Below are positions 1 to 4,576 of a stretch of 5,371 nt of DNA, in pieces. Source of the DNA: an uncultured Eubacteriales bacterium (lineage in GTDB: Bacteria > Bacillota > Clostridia > Oscillospirales > Oscillospiraceae); assembly GCA_900544705.1 (NCBI GenBank), contig UQWH01000087.1, forward strand, positions 1-5,371, written 5' to 3'. The position numbers were made by a program, and so were the translations under genes. Position 1 is the first letter of the stretch, and each line of letters starts with the position of its first letter. The notes beneath the pieces are model-generated. The model worked only from the letters and a program-made list of their open reading frames with translations. It was not told the DNA's origin and made no database searches.

Positions 1-350
1 TGGTGGAGGCGGGGGGAGTTGAACCCCCGTCCGAAAGCAACTTGACAGGAACTTCTCCGGGTGCAGTCTGTTATTTACCTTCCCTCGGCCGGACGGGAAC
101 AGACACCCTGCCGGTCTTGGTAGCTTCATGATGCATGGCACGGGCAAAGCTTACCGTGCGCACGTGCTCCACTCAAATCACACCCGAGCCCGGCTCGTGG
201 ACCTTCCGGGGCGGATGGGCGCCTAATTAGGCAGCCAGTGCGTACTGATTGTTGTCAGTTAATTTTTAAAAAGTTACCCGTTTTATCGTGGTCAGGTGCC
301 ACGACCCGCTATTCCAGCCTCACTGCCCCCGTCGAAACCGGTACGCCCCC
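1..350 (-). ncRNA. ssrA: tmRNA (transfer-messenger RNA), complete
   Basis: This RNA rescues stalled ribosomes: charged with alanine and carried by SmpB, it enters the A site, releases the broken mRNA and encodes a degradation tag. The acceptor stem is visible: GGGGGCG (350-344) pairs with CGCCTCC (11-5), including the G3-U wobble read by alanyl-tRNA synthetase, followed by discriminator A and CCA (3-1). A five-pair GGGGG/CCCCC T-stem (28-24 with 16-12) carries a seven-base UUCAACU loop. PK1 is recognisable: stem 304-299/291-286, with ACCUG in its loop (297-293) pairing with CGGGU (280-276). The 350-base length is normal, and it is the one-piece form. The gene lies downstream of smpB and has its own promoter. 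The 5' end is inferred from acceptor-stem pairing. Identification is secure. Confidence 0.97.
227..256 (-). other. tmRNA proteolysis-tag reading frame, (A)DNNQYALAA-stop
   Basis: Within ssrA the frame GAC AAC AAT CAG TAC GCA CTG GCT GCC TAA encodes DNNQYALAA. With the alanine donated by tmRNA itself the tag would be ADNNQYALAA. The ALAA end is the signal recognised by ClpXP-type proteases in well-studied bacteria. The resume codon is inferred to be GAC (256-254) because the preceding UAACU resembles the bases before resume codons in other tmRNAs. The stop lies in the six-base loop of a hairpin (236-218, GGC-U-GCC paired with GGCGCC), which corresponds to tmRNA helix 5. The reading frame and stop are certain; the exact first codon is slightly less so. 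Confidence 0.88.
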
Positions 351-356
351 ATGAAG

Positions 357-376
357 CGGGCAGGAATCCCTGCCCG
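357..376 (-). other. hairpin in the ssrA precursor leader
   Basis: An 8-base perfect inverted repeat (CGGGCAGG / CCTGCCCG, loop of 4) lies between the ssrA -10 box and the mature 5' end. If transcription starts about seven bases after the -10 (near 373-375), the primary transcript begins almost at the base of this hairpin, followed by a short CTTCAT spacer and then the mature end, where RNase P would be expected to cut. No run of T follows it, so it does not look like an intrinsic terminator for the upstream isomerase gene. Confidence 0.6.
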
Positions 377-379
377 GAT

Positions 380-408
380 AGTATAGCACAGTTTCGCGGA
401 AGATGCAA
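380..408 (-). promoter_or_regulatory. ssrA promoter (sigma-A type, extended -10)
   Basis: On the minus strand TTGCAT (408-403) and TATACT (385-380) are separated by exactly 17 bases, and the -10 is preceded by TGC, giving the TGn extended -10. The -35 box begins one base after the stop codon of the upstream isomerase gene. The predicted start is about 373-375, leaving a leader of roughly 25 bases. Strong independent transcription fits the high abundance of tmRNA. The call rests on motif matching only. Confidence 0.75.
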
Positions 409-409
409 G

Positions 410-949
410 TTATCCTCTGCCGTAGGGATCCTTGAGCTTCTTGGGCTCGGGATAGGTTTCACCCTTGGTGTCCACGCGGACGGACTTCATCTTCTGCTCG
501 ACCTCCGGACGGTCGTTGCGGTCGGTCTTGACCTTGCAGATCTCGTCGACGACGTCCATACCGGTGAGCACCTTGCCGAAGGCGGCGTACTGCTTGTCCA
601 GATGCGGCGCGTCCTGATGCATGATGAAGAACTGCGAGCCGGCGGAGTTGGGGGACATGGCACGCGCCATGGACAGTACGCCGCGCTTGTGCTTGAGCTT
701 GTTGTCCACCCCGTTGAAGAGGAACTCGCCCTTGATGCAGTAGCCTGGGCCGCCCATGCCGGTGCCCTCCGGGCAGCCGCCCTGGATCATAAAACCGGGA
801 ATAACGCGGTGGAAGATCAGTCCGTCATAGAACCCCTGATTCGCAAGGGAGATGAAATTATACACGGACTGCGGGGCAACGTCAGGGTAGAGCTCTGCGG
901 TGATGACACCGCCGTTTTCCATTTCGATGGTAACAACAGGATTTTCCAT
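410..949 (-). CDS. ppiB: cyclophilin-type peptidyl-prolyl cis-trans isomerase
   Basis: The 179-residue protein is predicted to catalyse cis-trans isomerisation of X-proline bonds and help proteins fold. It has no signal peptide, so it should be cytoplasmic. The cyclophilin core covers roughly residues 4-162. FHRVIPGFMIQGG (46-58) carries the catalytic arginine R48, GSQFFI (104-109) gives the hydrophobic pocket, and HLDKQYAAFGKV (116-127) matches the conserved LDG..FGKV segment. The tryptophan of human cyclophilin A in that segment is His here, a common bacterial variant linked to weak cyclosporin binding. A short charged, proline-containing tail (163-179) follows the fold. The start ATG is one base past the smpB stop and has AAAGGA about ten bases upstream, inside the end of smpB, so the two are probably translated in tandem. 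The family is certain; the symbol is by similarity. Confidence 0.93.
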   Translation of the reverse strand: MENPVVTIEMENGGVITAELYPDVAPQSVYNFISLANQGFYDGLIFHRVIPGFMIQGGCPEGTGMGGPGYCIKGEFLFNGVDNKLKHKRGVLSMARAMSPNSAGSQFFIMHQDAPHLDKQYAAFGKVLTGMDVVDEICKVKTDRNDRPEVEQKMKSVRVDTKGETYPEPKKLKDPYGRG

Positions 950-950
950 A

Positions 951-1412
951 TCAGTGATTCCTTTCTTTCATGGCGCGGTCGATCTGACGGCGCGCGTCTT
1001 TGATCGCGGCGTCCTGCCGCTTGTCGTAGAGTTTTTTACCCTTGCACAGGGCAATCTCCAGCTTAACGCGGGAGTTTTTAAGATAGACGGAGAGGGGAAT
1101 GATCGAATAGCCCTCCATCTTGACCTTTGCAAACAGGTGGGCAATCTCGCGCTTATGCAGCAGCAGCCGCCGCGGACGCATGGGGTCTTTATTGTAGATA
1201 TTGCCTTTTTCATACGGGCTGATGTGCATCTGACGGACCCATACCTCGCCGTCCTTGACGGCGCACCACGCATCTTTGAGGTTCAGCGTGCCCTGACGGA
1301 GCGACTTGACCTCCGTGCCGAACAGCTCAATTCCGGCCTCGAAGCGTTCTTCTACAAAGTATTCGTGAAAGGCTTTGTTGTTCTTTGCCAGAATTTTAAC
1401 ACCCTTATCCAA
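951..1412 (-). CDS. smpB: SmpB, SsrA-binding protein
   Basis: SmpB binds the tRNA-like end of tmRNA, replaces the missing anticodon arm and delivers tmRNA to stalled ribosomes. The 153 residues match the usual family length (about 150-160). Visible signatures are the N-terminal ILAKNNKAFHEYFVEE (7-22), GTEVKSLR (32-39), HISPY (63-67), RRLLLHK (81-87) and KGKKLYDKR (124-132). These are followed by a basic helical tail (133-150) that in the family enters the mRNA channel. The start is TTG (1412-1410), supported by AAGGAAGGTGAT directly upstream, an excellent match to the 16S 3' end; no in-frame ATG lies near. The gene follows the HAD gene by 26 bases and precedes the isomerase by one. Its RNA partner ssrA is encoded about 600 bases downstream of its stop codon. 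Confidence 0.97.
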   Translation of the reverse strand: MDKGVKILAKNNKAFHEYFVEERFEAGIELFGTEVKSLRQGTLNLKDAWCAVKDGEVWVRQMHISPYEKGNIYNKDPMRPRRLLLHKREIAHLFAKVKMEGYSIIPLSVYLKNSRVKLEIALCKGKKLYDKRQDAAIKDARRQIDRAMKERNH

Positions 1413-1430
1413 AGGAAATCACCTTCCTTT
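1411..1430 (-). promoter_or_regulatory. smpB ribosome binding site within a small hairpin
   Basis: On the minus strand AAAGGAA (1430-1424), loop GGTGAT (1423-1418) and TTCCTTT (1417-1411) form a perfect 7-pair stem. The loop exposes the GGTGAT part of the Shine-Dalgarno sequence, while the AAGGAA part and the first two bases of the TTG start codon (1412-1410) lie in the stem. The stem has only two G-C pairs, so it is weak and may simply melt under a ribosome. The ribosome binding site is certain; a regulatory role is speculation. Confidence 0.6.
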
Positions 1431-1438
1431 TATCAGTT

Positions 1439-2110
1439 TTATCCAATCTTTGCCGTTTCAAACAGAAGCGGCTCCAGCTCCTGCGGCGAATTCAGGTAGC
1501 GCCTGCAGTGCTGCTTCATGTATGCCGCGATCTCCGGCGTATGGTGCGACCAGCCGGCGCAGGCAAAAGGGACGCCGCGGCTTTCCGCCATTTTCAGCCC
1601 GGTGGTGAGATCATCCACGACCAGAAGCTCCTCCGGGCGGAGGGAATAGGCAGCCATGATGTCGTCGAGCGCGTAGGGCGCGGGCTTCATCCTGTCCTGA
1701 CCGATGTCCCAGCCATAGATGCGGTCCGGCAGGAAGCCGAAGTGCGTCTGATAGTCCCGCGTGATGTTTTCCCGTCCCGAATGGGAGGACACGCAGATCC
1801 GTCCGCCCGCCGCGCGGAAGCGCGTCAGAAGCGGCAGCAGACCCTCGTAGGGAGGCGGAACGTGGGTGCGGACGTATTGCGTCCAGAACGCGAGCTGCAC
1901 CTCCTGCTCCTCCGGTGTGAAGCCATAGATCTCGCTGCACATCCCGAAAAATCCCAGTCGGAAGCACTGCCGGGAGAATTCCTCCAGCGTGACGGTGCGC
2001 TCCGGACGAAGCCGCTTCAGCACCGCCTGAAAGGCGGGGAAGTTGACGGTTTCCTCGCTGCGCACGACGGTATCGTCGTGGTCGAGCACGAGGCAGCGGA
2101 CATCGGACAT
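1439..2110 (-). CDS. HAD-superfamily hydrolase (probable phosphatase, subfamily IA-like)
   Basis: This 223-residue cytoplasmic protein is predicted to be a Mg-dependent phosphohydrolase; its substrate is unknown. HAD motif I is LVLDHDDTVV (7-16), with nucleophile D10, acid/base D12 and T14. A helical cap (about 17-85) follows, as in phosphoglycolate phosphatase-like enzymes. Motif II is ICVSSHSG (105-112), motif III lysine K142 is in MKPAPYAL, and motif IV is LLVVDD (162-167) with D166/D167. All catalytic positions are present, so the enzyme should be active. The ATG at 2110 is chosen because GGAGG (2122-2118) lies seven bases upstream and a good promoter ends about 30 bases upstream; the open frame continues to 2206 but crosses that promoter. 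It is first in a likely operon with smpB and the isomerase. I cannot name the gene. Confidence 0.85.
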   Translation of the reverse strand: MSDVRCLVLDHDDTVVRSEETVNFPAFQAVLKRLRPERTVTLEEFSRQCFRLGFFGMCSEIYGFTPEEQEVQLAFWTQYVRTHVPPPYEGLLPLLTRFRAAGGRICVSSHSGRENITRDYQTHFGFLPDRIYGWDIGQDRMKPAPYALDDIMAAYSLRPEELLVVDDLTTGLKMAESRGVPFACAGWSHHTPEIAAYMKQHCRRYLNSPQELEPLLFETAKIG

Positions 2111-2117
2111 GGGAAAA

Positions 2118-2122
2118 CCTCC
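2118..2122 (-). promoter_or_regulatory. ribosome binding site deciding the HAD gene start
   Basis: GGAGG on the minus strand stands seven bases before the ATG at 2110. The two other in-frame ATGs, at 2146 and 2206, lack such a site. They also lie in or upstream of the -10 box, so they would not be on the transcript. Confidence 0.8.
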
Positions 2123-2141
2123 GGTTTCTGTTTCTATAGGT

Positions 2142-2170
2142 ATCATATCACACTTTTTCCAGAAGTGCAA
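2142..2170 (-). promoter_or_regulatory. promoter of the HAD-smpB-ppiB operon
   Basis: On the minus strand TTGCAC (2170-2165), a 17-base spacer and TATGAT (2147-2142) form a good sigma-A promoter with TGA immediately before the -10 (extended -10). Transcription would start near 2135, giving a leader of about 25 bases before the HAD ATG. It points away from the dinB-operon promoter; the two predicted start sites are about 90 bases apart. Confidence 0.72.
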
Positions 2171-2191
2171 CGCTTTTCCAGAGGCTTTCTC

Positions 2192-2220
2192 TTGATTTTT
2201 GAACATACGTTTGATATAAT
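2192..2220 (+). promoter_or_regulatory. promoter of the 87-residue gene/dinB operon
   Basis: TTGATT (2192-2197), a 17-base spacer and a perfect TATAAT (2215-2220) preceded by TGA form a strong extended -10 promoter. The predicted start is near 2227, giving a leader of under 20 bases before the first ATG. The spacer contains the LexA-like operator listed separately, so RNA polymerase binding should be blocked when the repressor is bound. Confidence 0.8.
2200..2213 (+). promoter_or_regulatory. LexA/DinR operator (SOS box)
   Basis: TGAACATACGTTTG matches the Bacillus/Clostridium LexA consensus CGAACRNRYGTTYC at 12 of 14 positions, including the GAAC and GTT half-sites with the correct four-base centre. 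It sits exactly between the -35 and -10 of the dinB-operon promoter, the expected place for a repressor. Y-family polymerases are classic SOS genes. This is a motif plus context argument; binding is not shown. Confidence 0.78.
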
Positions 2221-2244
2221 AAGCGTAGAAAGGGGAGAGCAGCG

Positions 2245-2508
2245 ATGTCCAATATACAAATTGAAATGATCTCCGTCTGCGGCGTGGACGGCAGCCTGAC
2301 GCCGCTGCGCTTCCGGCTGGAGAATGAAGAGCATCAGCTCTGTACCGTGGCGATCCGGCAGGTCGTCTATAGTAACCGCATCCAGTACGCCGGTGTGGAT
2401 GCGATCCAATATCTCTGCAAGGCGGAGGTGCAGGGGCGTGAAAAGCTCCTTGAGCTGCGCTATGCCATCCGCAGTCATTCGTGGTGCCTGTTCCGGGTGG
2501 TGTACTGA
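2245..2508 (+). CDS. small conserved-looking protein of unknown function, coupled to dinB
   Basis: I do not recognise a characterised family for this 87-residue protein. It has no signal peptide, membrane segment or obvious metal-binding motif. The chain reads as about six short alternating hydrophobic/polar stretches (about 3-12, 18-26, 33-43, 53-63, 67-76 and 79-87), which suggests a small beta-rich or barrel-like fold. Notable residues are PLRFR (20-24) and the ending SWCLFRVVY (79-87). AGGGGAG (2231-2237) lies seven bases before the ATG, so the start is good. Its stop TGA shares one base with the dinB ATG (TGATG), implying translational coupling. It is the first gene behind the SOS-type promoter. 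An accessory role for the polymerase is inferred from position only. Similar small ORFs next to dinB in other Clostridia are my recollection, not checked. Confidence 0.82.
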   Translation: MSNIQIEMISVCGVDGSLTPLRFRLENEEHQLCTVAIRQVVYSNRIQYAGVDAIQYLCKAEVQGREKLLELRYAIRSHSWCLFRVVY

Positions 2509-3776
2509 TGGAAAAAGTGATCTTTCACATTGATGTCAACAGCGCTTTTCTGTCCTGGACGGCGGCCTATCGCATGCGTGTGTTGGGCGAAACGCTCGAC
2601 CTGCGCGAAATTCCGTCGGCGGTCGCAGGGGATAAGGAAAACCGGCACGGGATCATTCTGGCCAAAAGCCTGCCTGCAAAAAAGTGCGGCGTAAAAACGG
2701 GGGAGCCCATCTTTCAGGCGCAGAAGAAATGCCCGGGACTGGTGCTTGTGCCGCCGGATTACGCGCTGTATGTGCAGGCCTCGCGCCATCTGATCGCGCT
2801 TCTGAAGCAGTTTGCGCCTGTGGTGGAGCAGTATTCCATAGACGAGGCGTGGGTGGATATGAGCGGTACGGAGGGACTGTACGGCTCTCCCGTGGCGGCG
2901 GCGGAGATGCTCCGCCAGAAAATTTATGATGAATTGGGCTTTACGGTCAATATCGGCGTTTCCAGCAACAAGCTGCTGGCGAAGATGGCGGGGGACTTTG
3001 AAAAGCCGAACAAGGTACACACACTTTTCCCGTGGGAACTGGAAAAGAAGCTCTGGCCGCTTCCGGTGCGGGAACTGTTCATGCTCGGCCCCGCCACGGA
3101 AAAAAAGCTGCATCTGATGGGGATCTACACCATTGGCGAGTTGGCCAAAGCCGACCCGCAGATGCTCCGCCAGCGCTTCGGGAAAGCGGGCGTCAGTCTG
3201 TGGCAATCCGCGAACGGTCGCTATAACGACGTCCTGCGCGCCCAGCCGGAGCCGAACAAGGGCTTCGGCAATTCCGTGACGCTTCCGGCGGACGTGACGG
3301 CTGCGCCGCAGGCGCATAAAATTTTACTTTCGCTGTGCGAAACGGTCGGGATGCGGATGCGGCAGGATAACCAGGCCGCGCGCTGCCTGTCGGTCAGTCT
3401 GCGAAGCAGGGATTTTCACACCTTTTCCCACCAGAAAACGCTCCCCACGGCGACGGACAGCACGGAGGAACTGTTCCGCTGTGCCTGCCGCATTTTTGAC
3501 GAGGCGTGGGACGGCGTCACGCCCCTGCGCCAGCTCGGCGTGCAGGCAACCAGACTGGAAGAGCGCGGCCAGCGGCAGTACAGCCTGTTTGACATCGCGG
3601 AATCGGCTGATTTTGAGAAGAAGGCGAAGCTCGATAATCTGATCGACGACCTGCGGGAAAAACACGGCGAGGGGATCATCCGCCGCGCGCGTTTTGTCGG
3701 AGCGGAAACCGTTCTGGCCGGCGGCCTGTCCAAGGAACGCCGCACGGGTGTGACGAAGCCGGTGGGCGAGGACTGA
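2508..3776 (+). CDS. dinB: Y-family translesion DNA polymerase (Pol IV type)
   Basis: The 422-residue enzyme copies past DNA lesions at low fidelity. The palm begins with FHIDVNSAFLSW (6-17): D9 is the first metal ligand and F14 aligns with the steric gate that excludes ribonucleotides. YSIDEAWVD (109-117) supplies D112 and E113. NIGVSSNKLLAKMAGDFEKPN (148-168) is the conserved end of the catalytic domain. Helix-hairpin-helix thumb sequence lies near 188-215 and the little finger near 250-350. QYSLF (357-361) fits the beta-clamp binding pentapeptide. The E. coli third-position aspartate of DxD is N11, a feature of a Gram-positive subgroup; it is not one of the main metal ligands. The ATG at 2508 overlaps the previous stop and starts exactly at the family N-terminus; an in-frame ATG at 2481 adds nine unrelated residues. 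Length is slightly above the E. coli protein (351). Confidence 0.95.
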   Translation: MEKVIFHIDVNSAFLSWTAAYRMRVLGETLDLREIPSAVAGDKENRHGIILAKSLPAKKCGVKTGEPIFQAQKKCPGLVLVPPDYALYVQASRHLIALLKQFAPVVEQYSIDEAWVDMSGTEGLYGSPVAAAEMLRQKIYDELGFTVNIGVSSNKLLAKMAGDFEKPNKVHTLFPWELEKKLWPLPVRELFMLGPATEKKLHLMGIYTIGELAKADPQMLRQRFGKAGVSLWQSANGRYNDVLRAQPEPNKGFGNSVTLPADVTAAPQAHKILLSLCETVGMRMRQDNQAARCLSVSLRSRDFHTFSHQKTLPTATDSTEELFRCACRIFDEAWDGVTPLRQLGVQATRLEERGQRQYSLFDIAESADFEKKAKLDNLIDDLREKHGEGIIRRARFVGAETVLAGGLSKERRTGVTKPVGED

Positions 3777-3805
3777 TTGACACCCGGACAAAAGCGTGAT
3801 ACTAT
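3777..3805 (+). promoter_or_regulatory. promoter of cwlD-radA
   Basis: A perfect TTGACA (3777-3782) begins on the base after the dinB stop codon. At 17 bases it is followed by TACTAT (3800-3805), with TGA directly before it (extended -10). Transcription would start near 3812, upstream of the GC-rich hairpin over the cwlD ribosome binding site. An alternative TATAAA at 3803-3808 has an unfavourable 20-base spacing. Readthrough from the dinB operon is also possible because no clear terminator separates them. Confidence 0.7.
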
Positions 3806-3823
3806 AAAGGTACACATATTTTT

Positions 3824-3853
3824 CGCCCCCGGACATAAGTAAAATCGGGGGTG
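3824..3853 (+). promoter_or_regulatory. hairpin that contains the cwlD ribosome binding site
   Basis: CGCCCCCG (3824-3831) can pair with CGGGGGTG (3846-3853), eight pairs including one G-U, around a 14-base A/T-rich loop. The 3' arm is also the Shine-Dalgarno sequence GGGGGTG, six bases before the ATG at 3860, so the closed hairpin would hide it. It is not followed by a T-run, so it is a poor intrinsic terminator. The pairing is visible in the sequence; translational control is inferred. Confidence 0.62.
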
Positions 3854-3859
3854 TTTGTA

Positions 3860-4576
3860 ATGAAATCCTGGAAAAAATACGCCGGTTTTTATGTGTTTGT
3901 CTGTGCGGCCGCCATTTGCGGCGCGCTGCTGCTGTCCCACGCCGGAACGGCGGCGGGCACAGTCGCCGCAGCGCGGGAGCTTCCGCCGGTGGTGGTGATC
4001 GACGCCGGACACGGCGGTGAGGACGGCGGCGCCCGCTCCTGCACCGGCGTGCAGGAAAGCGGCATCAATCTGGAGATCGCGCTGCGTGTCAACGACCTGA
4101 TGCACTTTCTGGGGATGCAGACCCGGATGATCCGCACGACGGACTGCGCCGTCTACACAGAGGGCGCGCGGACGATCGCAGAAAAGAAGGTTTCCGACAT
4201 CCACAACCGTGTCCGTATGGTGGAGGAAACGCCCGGCGCGCTGCTCGTCAGCATCCATCAGAACAACTTTCCGGAGGGAAAATACCGCGGCGCGCAGGTG
4301 TTTTATGCCAAGACGGACGGCAGCCGGGAGCTGGCGGAGCAGACGCAACGGTATCTTGCGGCACAGGTGGACCCGAACAACCACCGGGAATGCAAGGCCG
4401 CGCAGGAGATTTATCTGCTTAAGCATGTGAACTGCACCGCGATTTTAGTAGAATGTGGGTTCCTTTCCAACCCCGGCGAGGAGGCACTCCTGCGCGAGGC
4501 CGGGTATCAGAAGAAGCTCGCTGCGGCGATCTGCTGTAGTGTGATCGACTATTTGGAGGCACAAAATGAAGTCTAA
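3860..4576 (+). CDS. cwlD: membrane-anchored N-acetylmuramoyl-L-alanine amidase, CwlD-like
   Basis: This zinc hydrolase of the Amidase_3 family cuts the bond between N-acetylmuramic acid and L-alanine in peptidoglycan. In Bacillus, CwlD acts in making muramic delta-lactam in the spore cortex. The 238 residues begin with a short basic stretch and a single hydrophobic segment (about 8-27), a signal peptide or anchor. The amidase domain starts at VVVIDAGHGGEDGGA (44-58). Likely zinc ligands are H51, E66 and H133 (SIHQN), with catalytic E198 in VECGFLSN (197-204). IYLLKHV (184-190) resembles CwlD proteins. There are no SPOR, SH3 or LysM repeats. ATG 3860 is preferred over GTG 3851 because the GGGGGTG ribosome binding site includes that GTG. 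Its end overlaps radA by 11 bases. The amidase family is certain; CwlD specifically is likely, since it is a single-domain enzyme of the right length beside radA. Confidence 0.85.
   Translation: MKSWKKYAGFYVFVCAAAICGALLLSHAGTAAGTVAAARELPPVVVIDAGHGGEDGGARSCTGVQESGINLEIALRVNDLMHFLGMQTRMIRTTDCAVYTEGARTIAEKKVSDIHNRVRMVEETPGALLVSIHQNNFPEGKYRGAQVFYAKTDGSRELAEQTQRYLAAQVDPNNHRECKAAQEIYLLKHVNCTAILVECGFLSNPGEEALLREAGYQKKLAAAICCSVIDYLEAQNEV

Noticed and set aside
221..232. Perfect 12-base palindrome GCCTAATTAGGC as a protein-binding site
   Set aside because: It is explained by the tmRNA helix 5 hairpin that holds the tag stop codon in its loop.
357..376. Intrinsic terminator after the isomerase gene
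   Set aside because: The hairpin has no following T-run on the minus strand and lies downstream of the ssrA -10 box, so it belongs to the tmRNA precursor.
296..1003. Plus-strand open frame of 235 codons opposite the isomerase gene
   Set aside because: It runs antisense to a convincing cyclophilin gene and the ssrA promoter, lacks a ribosome binding site and has no recognisable motif; it is a by-product of high GC.
2111..2206. 32-residue N-terminal extension of the HAD protein to an ATG at 2206
   Set aside because: The extension crosses the operon's own promoter, has no good ribosome binding site and precedes the family's usual N-terminus; ATG 2110 has GGAGG at the right distance.
2481..2507. 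Nine-residue earlier start for dinB
   Set aside because: It lies inside the 87-residue gene without a ribosome binding site, and the polymerase fold begins exactly at the ATG at 2508.
2475..3317. Long minus-strand open frame (280 codons) opposite dinB
   Set aside because: The composition is Arg/His/Leu-rich as expected for the complement of a GC-rich gene; no promoter, start signal or family motif was seen.
3460..3475. GAAC/GTTC half-sites inside dinB as extra LexA boxes
   Set aside because: The half-sites (GAACTGTTC, also near 3069-3079) overlap without the four-base centre required by the consensus.
3851..3859. GTG start three codons upstream for the amidase
   Set aside because: That GTG is part of the GGGGGTG ribosome binding site itself, so it cannot serve as start with that site.
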